NCBI RefSeq assembly: GCF_947492555.1
Contig: NZ_CANLNE010000003.1
Location: forward strand, 744,001 to 808,000
DNA: 64,000 nucleotides
Direction: 5' to 3'
Source: an uncultured Roseobacter sp.
GTDB taxonomy: Bacteria; Pseudomonadota; Alphaproteobacteria; Rhodobacterales; Rhodobacteraceae
Below the pieces are notes generated by a model. It saw only the letters and a program-made list of their open reading frames with translations, was not told the origin of the DNA and ran no database searches. Both the position numbers and the translations under genes were made by a program. The first letter of the stretch is position 1, and the number at the start of each line of letters is the position of its first letter. Positions 53,482 to 61,282 of this stretch are shown here, piece after piece.

Positions 53482-55026
53482 TTAGTGTGCGAACTTCTTG
53501 ATCTCACCCGACCGGAGACGTTCCGAATAGGAGCGCAGTTCTTCGCGGACAATCGACATCAGGAAATAGAGCGCGGTGATATTCACCACGGCCATTGCGA
53601 AGATCGCCGCATCGGAGAAATCGATAACCGGCCCAAGGCTGGCGGCCGCACCGATGACGATGAAGACGCAGAAGATGACCTTGAAGATCAATTCTGAGGT
53701 CTTGCCTTCGCCAAAGAGATAGGTCCAGCTCTTCAACCCATAGTACGACCAGGAAATCATCGTGGAGAACGCAAAGAGCACCACGGCGATCGCCAGCACA
53801 TAGGGGAACCAGCTGATCGAAGCGCCAAAGGCCGCTGACGTCAGAGACACACCGGAGTTCCCGTCAACAGTCGCAATCGCAGAGCCGTCAAGCATGTAGA
53901 GCCCGGTGTCAGGATCAATGAGCAACTGACCGGAGATGGTGATCACCAGCGCCGTCATTGTGCAAATCACAACGGTGTCGATCAGGGGTTCCAAAAGGGA
54001 AACAAAGCCCTCGGTGATTGGCTCTTTGGTCCGAACGGCCGAGTGCGCAATTGCGGCAGACCCGACACCGGCTTCATTCGAGAACGCCGCCCGCTTGAAA
54101 CCCTGGATCAGCGCGCCGACAAAACCGCCCGCAACGCCCAGCCCGGTAAAGGCCCCCGCAAAAATCTGACCGAACGCCCAGCCAATCTGGTCATAGTTGA
54201 CCAGCAGGATGACCAATGCCGCCCCGACATAGAGGATACCCATGAACGGCACGACCTTCTCGGTAACATTGGCGATGGACTTGATGCCACCGACGATCAC
54301 CGCAAAGACGACGCCCGCGAACACCAGCCCGGTGATCCAGCCCGGATAGTCCCCAACGATACCGGCAATCTGCGCGTGGGCCTGGTTGGCCTGGAACATG
54401 TTGCCGCCGCCAAGCGCCCCGAGGATACAAAAGACCGAGAACAGGATCGCCAATGCGCCACCGCCCGGCAACCCGCGTTCCTTGAACCCTTTGGAAATAT
54501 AGTACATCGGACCACCGGAGACCGTGCCGTCCGGGTATTCGTTGCGGTACTTCACACCCAACGTACATTCCGTGAACTTCGACGCCATGCCAAGCAGGCC
54601 GGCGAGGATCATCCAGAATGTGGCACCGGGGCCGCCGATACCGACAGCAACGGCGACGCCCGCGATGTTCCCGAGGCCAACCGTCCCCGAGAGCGCAGTC
54701 GCAAGGGCCTGGAAGTGACTGACCTCACCGGCATCGTCCGGATCGGAATAGTCACCCTTTACCAACGACACCGCATGACTGAAGTAGCGCAGCTGCACGA
54801 AGGAAAAATAAATGGTGAAGACCGAAGCCGCGACAACCAACCACAAAACGATCCATGGAAAGCTCGTGCCGGGCAGGGGGGCAAAGATCAGGCTCACGAA
54901 AGGGCCGGTGAACTCCGCAAAAATGGTATTCACCCGTTCGTCCAGCGACATTGCGTCCTGTGCGTGTGCCGGCAGAGCGGCGGCAATTGCCGGTGCTGCC
55001 AACAGGGCTTTGTTCAAGATTTTCAT
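53482..55026 (-). CDS. Sodium:alanine symporter (AGCS family)
   Basis: 514 residues. After an N-terminal hydrophobic segment resembling a signal peptide (AAALPAHAQD), eleven or so membrane helices follow. The AGCS signatures are GTVGLGNIAGVAVAVGIGGPGA, GGPMYYISKGFKERG and the later FSNEAGVGSAAIAHSAVRT. It takes up alanine or glycine with sodium. The presence of a cleavable-looking leader before the first transporter helix is common in marine alphaproteobacterial members. A universal stress protein gene lies twelve bases upstream on the same strand. Confidence 0.93.
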   Translation of the reverse strand: MKILNKALLAAPAIAAALPAHAQDAMSLDERVNTIFAEFTGPFVSLIFAPLPGTSFPWIVLWLVVAASVFTIYFSFVQLRYFSHAVSLVKGDYSDPDDAGEVSHFQALATALSGTVGLGNIAGVAVAVGIGGPGATFWMILAGLLGMASKFTECTLGVKYRNEYPDGTVSGGPMYYISKGFKERGLPGGGALAILFSVFCILGALGGGNMFQANQAHAQIAGIVGDYPGWITGLVFAGVVFAVIVGGIKSIANVTEKVVPFMGILYVGAALVILLVNYDQIGWAFGQIFAGAFTGLGVAGGFVGALIQGFKRAAFSNEAGVGSAAIAHSAVRTKEPITEGFVSLLEPLIDTVVICTMTALVITISGQLLIDPDTGLYMLDGSAIATVDGNSGVSLTSAAFGASISWFPYVLAIAVVLFAFSTMISWSYYGLKSWTYLFGEGKTSELIFKVIFCVFIVIGAAASLGPVIDFSDAAIFAMAVVNITALYFLMSIVREELRSYSERLRSGEIKKFAH

Positions 55027-55038
55027 TGTAATGTCCCC

Positions 55039-55476
55039 TTATCCAATGACCGTGACCGGCACGGTTGCGCTCATCACGAGGTTCGCGGTCGAGCTGCCGA
55101 AAATGCGTTTTGTGATACCGCCTTCGGAGGAGCGACACACGATGATCTGGTGGCCGCCTTCCTTTTCGCAGATGCTGTTGAGCGTATGGGCCACGTCGCC
55201 ATGGCGCACGATCCCGGAGGCCGTCATGCCGTTTTTCCTCAGGCCTTCGACGGCCGGATCGACCACGCGCGTCATCGCGGTGGATATCTCCTCTTCCCGC
55301 CGCTTGTGACGCTGGGCATTTTCTTCTGCGGTCTGGAATGAGTAGGGCGACCACTCGATCACATATGCGACGAGAAGCTCGCAGTCTCCGATCCGTTTCG
55401 CCAGATCCGTGGCATAGCTGAGAGCGCGGTCGCCAGACCCCGCCCCATCCAGGCCAATCACCAGTTTGGTTGTCAT
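55039..55476 (-). CDS. Universal stress protein (UspA family)
   Basis: 145 residues from ATG 55476, which has AAGGGAC upstream; the longer reading from 55560 lacks such a site. The fold is the UspA Rossmann type: KLVIGLDGAGSGDRALSYA at the start and the ATP-binding-like stretch QIIVCRSSEGGITKRIFGSSTANLV near the C-terminus (GX2GX9GS/T variant). Co-transcribed with the alanine symporter twelve bases downstream, an arrangement seen with other transporters that Usp proteins appear to modulate. Confidence 0.9.
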   Translation of the reverse strand: MTTKLVIGLDGAGSGDRALSYATDLAKRIGDCELLVAYVIEWSPYSFQTAEENAQRHKRREEEISTAMTRVVDPAVEGLRKNGMTASGIVRHGDVAHTLNSICEKEGGHQIIVCRSSEGGITKRIFGSSTANLVMSATVPVTVIG

Positions 55477-56304
55477 TGTTTGTCCCTTTTCCCTGTTGGT
55501 CGTCTTCTTATTCGGACCATGTTCAACGCATGCGTGTGCTTCGGCAAACGATAAATTCATTCTGCATGCCGGAAGTCACTACATATCGTTCCGCTATTCT
55601 AGGCAAAAATGACGGTTAATGGTCCCTTATTGCTGGTGTTCGAAGGAAAAGTGATCATGTTTTTCTAAGTTGGAAGGAAATATGGTTGTAAACACGTGCC
55701 GCTCAGCAGGCGGATTTTAGCTTTCTCTCACGTTCCTGATCTTCTTTTGTTCGCGAACTCTTAGCGCATATGCGCCTTTAATGACCGCTGTTCAGGTCAA
55801 TATGCGGTCCAATAGCTCCTCTTGGCATATCGTAAGATGACCGTGACAACTCCCCAAAAACGAGCGTTCCATTGCTCTCTGTCGCAACAGGAGGTGTTGA
55901 CGGCGGCTAAGACTGTTTTCGAATGTTAGAGAGGCTTGTGGGGAAGTAAAATACAGGCCAGAGGCAGCGTCGCGCTTTGGCGTCCGTCTATCAATGCTCT
56001 GATATACATGCGGGCGGAGGGACAGGGCTTCCAGCGCAAAAGCCACCCTCTCTTTCCTTTGCATTCAATTTGCCGGTCGTATTTGACCGTGGACCCAAGC
56101 CGTTGGACTGCGGGATTTTATGCGGGTTTCGAACGAGACAGCTTTACTGCGTTTCGGCTGTCCAATTGTGCAAAGCATTTATGTAGCGAACCCGCTTGAT
56201 GAAGTCATGATGTCGTTCCGTTATCGAACGCCCGAAGCATCACCGTGAATTTGACGGCGCGAAGGTGGTTAGTACTGGCTTTGGACGCCATTGGCCAAAT
56301 TAGG
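55477..56304. other. AT-richer intergenic stretch without a supported gene
   Basis: About 830 bases between uspA and the MFS efflux gene. Open frames under 95 codons occur on both strands (for example 55936-56199 plus, 55792-56064 minus), but they overlap each other and have neither ribosome binding sites nor recognisable domains. Two perfect palindromes lie close together: GTTCGCGAAC (55749-55758) and GCGCATATGCGC (55764-55775). Confidence 0.5.
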
Positions 56305-57504
56305 TTAGCGGACGTGCAGATCCTCCGGAACAGTGCGCAGCTTGATGGCGAGGAGCACGGACACGAGTCCCGCCGCCGAAGCTGCAAACATCAGGATTAA
56401 GAGCGTCAGCGCCGGTTCGTCGGCTGGCAGTGCGAGCCCTGTGAGGGTCGTCAGGACGGCACCCGCCGCCACGACCAGGGCACCTGTCACACCTGCTGCG
56501 CTGCCGGCGAGGTTTGGCCGCACTGACATGGCTGACGCATTGCTGCTTGGCATGGTGATGCCGTTGCCCAGCCCGACGAAAACGGTGCTGCCAAAGAAGA
56601 AAATAGGAGACGTGATCCCGGCCAGAATCGCAACGATGCCTGCGGAGGTGCCAAAGCACGCGATGAGGCGTCCCGCTATCATCATGGTTGTTGGCCTGTA
56701 TTTCGGTGCCAGGCGGCCTGCGATAAGCCCACCAAGCATGAACCCGGCGGTGATTGTGCCAATCAATACCCCCAGCTCCGCTGTTGACACGCCAAACTGT
56801 GTCTGCGCCACCAGGGGCGCGCCCGTCAGAAACATGTAGAAGGCGCCCGCAGAGAAGGCACTGCACGAGGAAAACGCCCAGAAGAGGGGTTCTTTCAGCA
56901 GGTCACGCATGCGCTCGGGATTTGCCGTGTGGGTCCCTGTGCGGATTGGTCTTGTCTCACCCAGGTCCACCCAACAGACCGCCGTGAGCACGGCACCTGC
57001 GACCATGTAGAAGTAGAAGTTTGCGCGCCATCCAAAGGCCGTGTCCAGAAGCCCACCGAGCATGGGGCCCAGCATCGGCGCGACGGCCATCGCCATGCTG
57101 ATGTATCCGATCACCCCCGCAGCCGCCCGCTCGGAGGTGGTGTCCCGGACAATAGCCAAAGACAGCGCATATCCGGTGATTATCCCGCCTTGCAGCATTC
57201 GGAATGCGAGGAATATCCAGATATCCGTTGCGAGCGCGCAAAGGGCCGATGCTCCCGTGAAAACTAGGAGTGAGGCCAGAAGGACGGGCCGTCGGCCAAC
57301 CCGATCGGACAGCGGCCCGACGATGAGCTGGATGACTGCGGTGACAGCGAGATAGCCTGCGACGGCAAGGCTCACCGTCGCGTAGGGCGCATCGAGATCG
57401 ACAGCGATGCCTGCAAGCGACGGCAGGAACATGTTCAGCGACAAGGTCGAGACCGCTGTAAGCAGGATCAGCGTGACAAGGCGGGGAGGCGTTCGGGCTT
57501 TCAT
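56305..57504 (-). CDS. Multidrug efflux MFS transporter, Bcr/CflA type
   Basis: 399 residues with twelve hydrophobic segments. The conserved loop 2-3 motif is GPLSDRVGRRPVLLASL (motif A), and the family pattern in helix 5 is MAVAPMLGPMLGGLLDTAFGW (trimmed), typical of drug:H+ antiporter-1 proteins of the Bcr/CflA group that export chloramphenicol, bicyclomycin and other compounds. The start at 57504 follows a leader region with a small peptide and a strong terminator, so expression is probably controlled by attenuation rather than only at the promoter. Confidence 0.92.
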   Translation of the reverse strand: MKARTPPRLVTLILLTAVSTLSLNMFLPSLAGIAVDLDAPYATVSLAVAGYLAVTAVIQLIVGPLSDRVGRRPVLLASLLVFTGASALCALATDIWIFLAFRMLQGGIITGYALSLAIVRDTTSERAAAGVIGYISMAMAVAPMLGPMLGGLLDTAFGWRANFYFYMVAGAVLTAVCWVDLGETRPIRTGTHTANPERMRDLLKEPLFWAFSSCSAFSAGAFYMFLTGAPLVAQTQFGVSTAELGVLIGTITAGFMLGGLIAGRLAPKYRPTTMMIAGRLIACFGTSAGIVAILAGITSPIFFFGSTVFVGLGNGITMPSSNASAMSVRPNLAGSAAGVTGALVVAAGAVLTTLTGLALPADEPALTLLILMFAASAAGLVSVLLAIKLRTVPEDLHVR

Positions 57505-57531
57505 GTCGTGTTGTTTTCCGGGTCCTGGAAC

Positions 57532-57561
57532 AAAAAAAGCCCCCGAACTTCATTCGGGGGC
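57532..57561 (-). terminator. Intrinsic terminator in the MFS leader (attenuator)
   Basis: On the minus strand GCCCCCGAA (57561-57553) pairs perfectly with TTCGGGGGC (57547-57539) over loop TGAAG, followed by seven T (57538-57532). It lies upstream of the MFS start (57504) and downstream of the leader peptide, so it must be read through for the pump to be made. Confidence 0.9.
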
Positions 57562-57602
57562 GCATGGTCACGGATATGGATACCGTTATCGGACCATGCA
57601 CC
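57559..57602 (-). promoter_or_regulatory. Antiterminator-like hairpin in the MFS leader
   Basis: GGTGCATGGTC (57602-57592) pairs with GACCATGCGCC (57569-57559), eleven pairs including one T-G wobble. Its 3' arm takes the first three bases of the terminator stem (57561-57559), so the two structures compete. Its 5' arm lies inside the last codons of the leader peptide gene and would be covered by a ribosome reaching the stop. Confidence 0.7.
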
Positions 57603-57636
57603 TCTCGGATACGACGACGATGTTGTTCGGTGTCAT
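57586..57636 (-). CDS. Leader peptide of the MFS efflux gene
   Basis: A 16-codon frame, MTPNNIVVVSERCMVR, with a perfect AAGGAG ribosome binding site (57650-57645) eight bases before its ATG. It starts about 16 bases after the predicted transcription start. Residues 6-9 are Ile-Val-Val-Val. The last codons overlap the 5' arm of the antiterminator-like hairpin. The placement between promoter and terminator, the strong ribosome site and the overlap with alternative RNA structures mark it as a regulatory leader peptide. Confidence 0.75.
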   Translation of the reverse strand: MTPNNIVVVSERCMVR

Positions 57637-57658
57637 TGAAGCTTCTCCTTGAGCGATC

Positions 57659-57687
57659 AGGCTAGCGAGGTTCACATACCTTGGCAA
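57659..57687 (-). promoter_or_regulatory. Predicted promoter of the MFS leader transcript
   Basis: TTGCCA (57687-57682), a 17-base spacer and TAGCCT (57664-57659) on the minus strand make a reasonable housekeeping promoter. Transcription would start near 57652, placing the leader ribosome binding site at the 5' end of the RNA. Confidence 0.5.
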
Positions 57688-57729
57688 TGGCTGCTTTGCC
57701 GAACGGCGAAGCGGTGACGGATGGAACAT

Positions 57730-57759
57730 GGAGAGAAGGAGGCAGCCTCTCTTCTCTCC
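57730..57759 (-). terminator. Possible terminator after the fasciclin gene
   Basis: GGAGAGAAG (57730-57738) and CTTCTCTCC (57751-57759) pair perfectly, with additional inner pairs GAGG/CCTC. It begins 17 bases after the fasciclin stop on the minus strand. It lacks a T-run, so it may also act as a 3' stabiliser. Confidence 0.5.
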
Positions 57760-57775
57760 GAAGTATCAACTTGGC

Positions 57776-58327
57776 TTACTTGGGCAGCAGCACTGTATCG
57801 ACGACGTGGATCACGCCATTCGATTGGTTGACGTCGGCGATGGTCACGCGCCCTGCGTTACCGTTCTCGTCATAGATATAAAGCGCGCCCGATTTCACCT
57901 GCGCCGACAGGGCATCGCCGGAGAGGGTTTCCAGATGGAAAAAGCCGTCGGCGCTGTTGCGGGCCTTAGTCATCAGTTCAACGCCTGAGAGTTTGCCCGC
58001 GATTACATGGGCGGTGAGCACCTTCGTGAGCGTGCCCTTGTTTTCTGGCTGGAGCAGGGTGTCGACGGTGCCATCGGGCAGGGCGGCGAAGGCGTCGTTC
58101 ACCGGGGCGAAGACGGTGAAGGGCCCGTCGCCCATCAGCGCGTCGACAAGGCCGGCGGCCTGCACAGCGGCGACAAGGGTTGTGTGATCGGCGGAGTTCA
58201 CCGCGTTTTCGACGATATTCTTGTCTGCAAACATGGGCGCGCCGCCTACGTCCGGATTGGCAGCAAAGGCCACGCCGCCGAGCAAGAGGGCTGCAATGGT
58301 GGAAGAGAATTGAAGGGTGCGGATCAT
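57776..58327 (-). CDS. Secreted fasciclin-domain protein
   Basis: 183 residues from ATG 58327 with GAAAGGAA before it. The signal peptide ends at GVAFAAN (about residue 22). One fasciclin (FAS1) domain fills the rest: conserved H1 box GPFTVFAPVNDAFAAL and H2-type ending NGVIHVVDTVLLPK. Periplasmic or surface FAS1 proteins are adhesive or of unknown role, and in several bacteria they belong to ECF sigma regulons (for example SigK and MPT70/MPT83 of Mycobacterium). It is divergent from the cytochrome b gene and shares the TGAAAC-N17-CGT promoter pattern with it. Confidence 0.92.
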   Translation of the reverse strand: MIRTLQFSSTIAALLLGGVAFAANPDVGGAPMFADKNIVENAVNSADHTTLVAAVQAAGLVDALMGDGPFTVFAPVNDAFAALPDGTVDTLLQPENKGTLTKVLTAHVIAGKLSGVELMTKARNSADGFFHLETLSGDALSAQVKSGALYIYDENGNAGRVTIADVNQSNGVIHVVDTVLLPK

Positions 58328-58378
58328 CTGAGTTCCTTTCATGTCCTAGGTCATCCCGTTTTCGGTGGGACTGTCCGA

Positions 58379-58407
58379 AAGACGAGCCGCCGCGCAGGAA
58401 AGTTTCA
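58379..58407 (-). promoter_or_regulatory. ECF-type promoter for the fasciclin gene
   Basis: On the minus strand TGAAAC (58407-58402), a 17-base spacer and CGTCTT (58384-58379). The predicted start lies about 45 bases before the fasciclin ATG. Two further promoters with the same pattern face the cytochrome b and DUF4331 genes. Confidence 0.65.
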
Positions 58408-58428
58408 AAATTCAACCGTGGGCGCGAC

Positions 58429-58457
58429 TGAAACTCTTTGCTGCATCGGACCGTAGT
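58429..58457 (+). promoter_or_regulatory. ECF-type promoter for the cytochrome b/oxidoreductase/sigma operon
   Basis: TGAAAC (58429-58434), a 17-base spacer and CGTAGT (58452-58457), placed about 30 bases before the cytochrome b ATG. It is divergent from the fasciclin promoter, the two -35 boxes being 21 bases apart. Confidence 0.65.
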
Positions 58458-58490
58458 GTTGAGACATCACACTGGATCGACGAGAGAAAG

Positions 58491-59204
58491 ATGCACCGAG
58501 TATATTCGAACAAGCGGTTGATCAAACGACACACGGTGACCGCCCGGCTGGCTCATTGGGGCTGGGCCATCTCGCTGCTGTTCCTTCTCGGCTCCGGTCT
58601 GCAGATCTTTAACGCGCACCCGGTACTCTACATCGGGGACCAGTCGGGCTTTGGCTTTGACAACGCGGTTCTGACCCTTGGCACGGAGGGGCGCGCCTTC
58701 CCTGCCTGGGCCACTATCCCGAGCGGTATGGATCTGGCCACCGGGCGGATCGTTCATTTCTTTTTTGCCTGGGTGCTGGTGTCCGCGCTGTTTCTGTGGC
58801 TGCTGGGCGCTCTTGTCTCGGGGCACCTCTGGCGCAACCTGCGTCCGACGGCGCGGGATCTGCGAAGCCTCGGAACCGACATTCGCACCCATGCGCGGTT
58901 TCATTTTCCCCATCGGCGCACCTATGGGCCGCTGCAAAAGCTCAGCTATGGGGCCGTGCTCTTTGCTCTTTTTCCGCTGATCGTGGCGACGGGGCTGGCG
59001 ATGTCGCCCGGAATGAATGCCGCAGCACCCTGGCTTCCAGACTTGCTGGGCGGACGCCAGACCGCGCGGACGCTGCATTTTTGTGTCGCCGCTGCGCTGC
59101 TTGGTTTTTTTGTACTGCACATCGTGATGGTCGTTCTGGCAGGCCCGCTGAATGAACTGCGGGCGATGGTGACGGGCTGGTACCGCATCGACGAAGGAGA
59201 GTGA
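58491..59204 (+). CDS. Membrane cytochrome b subunit (b561/thiosulfate-reductase type)
   Basis: 237 residues from ATG 58491 (GAGAGAAAG upstream). Four membrane helices are evident. Candidate haem ligands are His in ARLAHWGW (helix 1), GRIVHFFFAW (helix 2) and RTLHFCVAAALLGFFVLHIVMV (two His, last helix; one segment). It resembles the cytochrome b561 domain proteins that pass electrons between the quinone pool and a periplasmic molybdoenzyme. The molybdoenzyme gene starts two bases after its stop. Confidence 0.9.
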   Translation: MHRVYSNKRLIKRHTVTARLAHWGWAISLLFLLGSGLQIFNAHPVLYIGDQSGFGFDNAVLTLGTEGRAFPAWATIPSGMDLATGRIVHFFFAWVLVSALFLWLLGALVSGHLWRNLRPTARDLRSLGTDIRTHARFHFPHRRTYGPLQKLSYGAVLFALFPLIVATGLAMSPGMNAAAPWLPDLLGGRQTARTLHFCVAAALLGFFVLHIVMVVLAGPLNELRAMVTGWYRIDEGE

Positions 59205-59205
59205 G

Positions 59206-59997
59206 ATGTGTGCAACGAAGATCAATCGCCGGGCTGTGCTGCGCCTCGGCGGGGCCGGGGTGGTCACGGCAACACTGGGGGGCTGCAAGGCGTTCGACCG
59301 GCTTGCGGATCCTGCAGACCCGCTGCGCCATTACATGGAGCGTGCCAACCGTCTGACCATGGCAGCACAGCGCGGCCTGTTGGACCGGGAGGCCATGGCA
59401 CAAGAGTTTCAATGGTTCGACATTCGACAGCCGCAGCGTCCGAACGGTGTGACCGATCCACAGGACTTGGACTATCTCGCGCATGTCGCGACCGGTTTCA
59501 GCGGTTATCGGCTCTCGGTTTCGGGGCTGGTGAAAAGACCGCAGACCCTGTCGCTGGGTGATCTTGAAGCGATGCCAACGCGGCGCCAGATCACGCGGCA
59601 TGACTGTGTCGAAGGCTGGAGCTGCATCGCGCAATGGACCGGTGTGCCGCTGTCCGCGGTGCTGGATCGGGCCGGCTTGCTTCCCGGGGCCAACTTCGTC
59701 CTGATCCGCTGTTTCGATACGATCGAACGCAGCCTGTCGGGCGCGGTCAAATACTACGAAACGATTGATATGGTGGATGCGATGCACCCGCAGACGATCC
59801 TTGCGTTCGGTATGAACGGATCGGCCCTTCCGGTCCCGAACGGCGCGCCCTTGCGCCTGCGGGTCGAGCGGCAGTTGGGCTACAAGATGGCGAAGTACAT
59901 TCGCGCGATCGAGGTTGTTGACAGCTTTGCCGGTGTCGGCGGCGGGCGCGGAGGTTATTGGGAAGACCGTGGCTACGCGTGGTACGCTGGCATCTGA
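59206..59997 (+). CDS. Molybdopterin-dependent oxidoreductase, sulfite oxidase fold
   Basis: 263 residues. The N-terminus combines a twin-arginine-type signal (NRRAVLRLGGAG) with a lipobox-like LGGC, suggesting a Tat-exported lipoprotein. The Mo-cofactor domain contains the conserved Cys ligand in RHDCVEGWSC (about 128-137), and the C-terminal part reads PNGAPLRLRVERQLGYKMAKYI, as in the YedY/SoxC/sulfite oxidase superfamily. There is no dimerisation domain of the classic sulfite oxidases. It pairs with the preceding cytochrome b. Candidate substrates are sulfite, methionine sulfoxide-type S-oxides or related compounds; sequence alone does not decide. Confidence 0.9.
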   Translation: MCATKINRRAVLRLGGAGVVTATLGGCKAFDRLADPADPLRHYMERANRLTMAAQRGLLDREAMAQEFQWFDIRQPQRPNGVTDPQDLDYLAHVATGFSGYRLSVSGLVKRPQTLSLGDLEAMPTRRQITRHDCVEGWSCIAQWTGVPLSAVLDRAGLLPGANFVLIRCFDTIERSLSGAVKYYETIDMVDAMHPQTILAFGMNGSALPVPNGAPLRLRVERQLGYKMAKYIRAIEVVDSFAGVGGGRGGYWEDRGYAWYAGI

Positions 59998-60094
59998 TAT
60001 CTGTTGTGACGTTGCGTCATCTGCAACCATGGGCGACCGCGTCCCGTCGTGTCTGAGTGACACGCACGAAACCTGTCAGCGATGACCCAGAACG

Positions 60095-60634
60095 ATGAAA
60101 CGTATACTTCAGCACTTCGCCTTTTGGAGGGCGCGCGATGACTGGGCGGCACCGGCGCTGCAGCCCGAAGATCTTTGCATGCTTGCGCCGCTGGCGGAGA
60201 TGCTCAATGAGCGCCGCCCCGAAAAGGGTCTGCTCACTGACATCGAGGCGGAGATCGACATTGGATCGTCCGCCACGGCGCCCCGCGCCACGCGGAGATT
60301 TGGGCTGCGCGCCTTGATCTTCTGCTTCCTTCTGGGGGGCGGTGTATCCGCGTCGATTCTCTCCGGATATGCCGCCATGACCGGTCCGACACAGCAGATC
60401 ATAGTGCGCCCGGCGCTGGATCAGAGCTGGTTGCAACTGGGTGAGGTTGCGCTGGAGGGCAAAACACTGCGCAGTTTCGTGGCAGCAAAATGCGAGGCGC
60501 ATTCACATCTGCTGATTGAGTTAAGCGGTTACGATTCGGGCAAGAATCCCGAACACCTCGTCGCTGACGACCTCGTGTCCGGGCGTCCCGTGATGGCGCC
60601 GGACGAAAAAATTCTGATGGCGTGCAACTTTTGA
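60095..60634 (+). CDS. Single-pass membrane protein of unknown function before the ECF sigma gene
   Basis: 179 residues. A cytoplasmic N-terminal ~70 residues with several acidic stretches is followed by one membrane helix (ALIFCFLLGGGVSASILSG, about 72-90) and a ~85-residue periplasmic domain with one Cys in AAKCEAHSHLL and another in the last residues (MACNF). The layout is that of a membrane anti-sigma factor or redox sensor, and it directly precedes an ECF sigma gene, but I see no zinc anti-sigma motif. Function unknown. Confidence 0.8.
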   Translation: MKRILQHFAFWRARDDWAAPALQPEDLCMLAPLAEMLNERRPEKGLLTDIEAEIDIGSSATAPRATRRFGLRALIFCFLLGGGVSASILSGYAAMTGPTQQIIVRPALDQSWLQLGEVALEGKTLRSFVAAKCEAHSHLLIELSGYDSGKNPEHLVADDLVSGRPVMAPDEKILMACNF

Positions 60635-60682
60635 GCCGTCGCTCCCGTCCTTGCTAGATGCCAAGTAAGGGGAGACACTGAC

Positions 60683-61282
60683 GTGGGAGTAACCAAACTG
60701 GTGCCCGCACCCGACGCCGAGAAACGCAAGGCCAGGACCATGGCAGCAACAGAGCAGTGCCGACAATTGGCCCAATTGCTTGCCGCGTGCGCCGAGGGCG
60801 ACCGGGCAGCCTTTCGCCGGTTCTACGATCTGAGCGCGCGCTATGTTTTCGGCGTGGTGCTGTCGATCATGAGGGATCATGATCTGGCCAAGGAGGTGGC
60901 GCAGGAGGCTTTTGTCCGCATGTGGAAGCGGGCGCATCAGTATCATCCGGAGAGCGGCAACCCACTGTCGTGGATCGGCACCATCGCCCGCAACTGTGCC
61001 ATTGATCGGTTGCGGTCGGAGCGCACGCGCGGGTTCGTCGAATTCACGGATGATGTGCCCGAGCTTTCGGATCAAACCGACCCGGCCACCCAGACGCTCG
61101 ACAGCCTTGTGATCCGGCGGTTGATGGCCGACCTGAGGCCCGAACATCGCAAGGCGCTGATGCTTTGCTATTTCCAGGGCTACACCTACATCGAGCTCGC
61201 AAGTGTAATGAATATCCCCGTTGGCACGGCCAAGAGCTGGGTCCGACGCGGGCTGGCAGCCTTACGCGAGGCAATGGAATGA
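60683..61282 (+). CDS. ECF RNA polymerase sigma factor
   Basis: 199 residues from GTG 60683, which has AAGGGGAG eight bases upstream. Sigma region 2 is evident (AKEVAQEAFVRMWKR, WIGTIARNCAIDRLR) and region 4 ends with MNIPVGTAKSWVRRGL. The overall type is close to the RpoE/ChrR-associated group. Its stop overlaps the start of a cupin protein (ATGA). Probably autoregulated through read-through from the TGAAAC promoter at 58429 and responsible for the three matching promoters in this region; this link is inference. Confidence 0.93.
   Translation: MGVTKLVPAPDAEKRKARTMAATEQCRQLAQLLAACAEGDRAAFRRFYDLSARYVFGVVLSIMRDHDLAKEVAQEAFVRMWKRAHQYHPESGNPLSWIGTIARNCAIDRLRSERTRGFVEFTDDVPELSDQTDPATQTLDSLVIRRLMADLRPEHRKALMLCYFQGYTYIELASVMNIPVGTAKSWVRRGLAALREAME

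Noticed and set aside
55936-56199. 87-codon plus-strand frame and a 90-codon minus-strand frame overlapping it
   Set aside because: They overlap each other, lack ribosome binding sites and domains, and lie in AT-richer sequence.
60095-60125. Fourth TGAAAC box at the start of the membrane-protein gene
   Set aside because: It lies inside the start of the gene and has no CGT at 17 bases, so it does not fit the promoter pattern.
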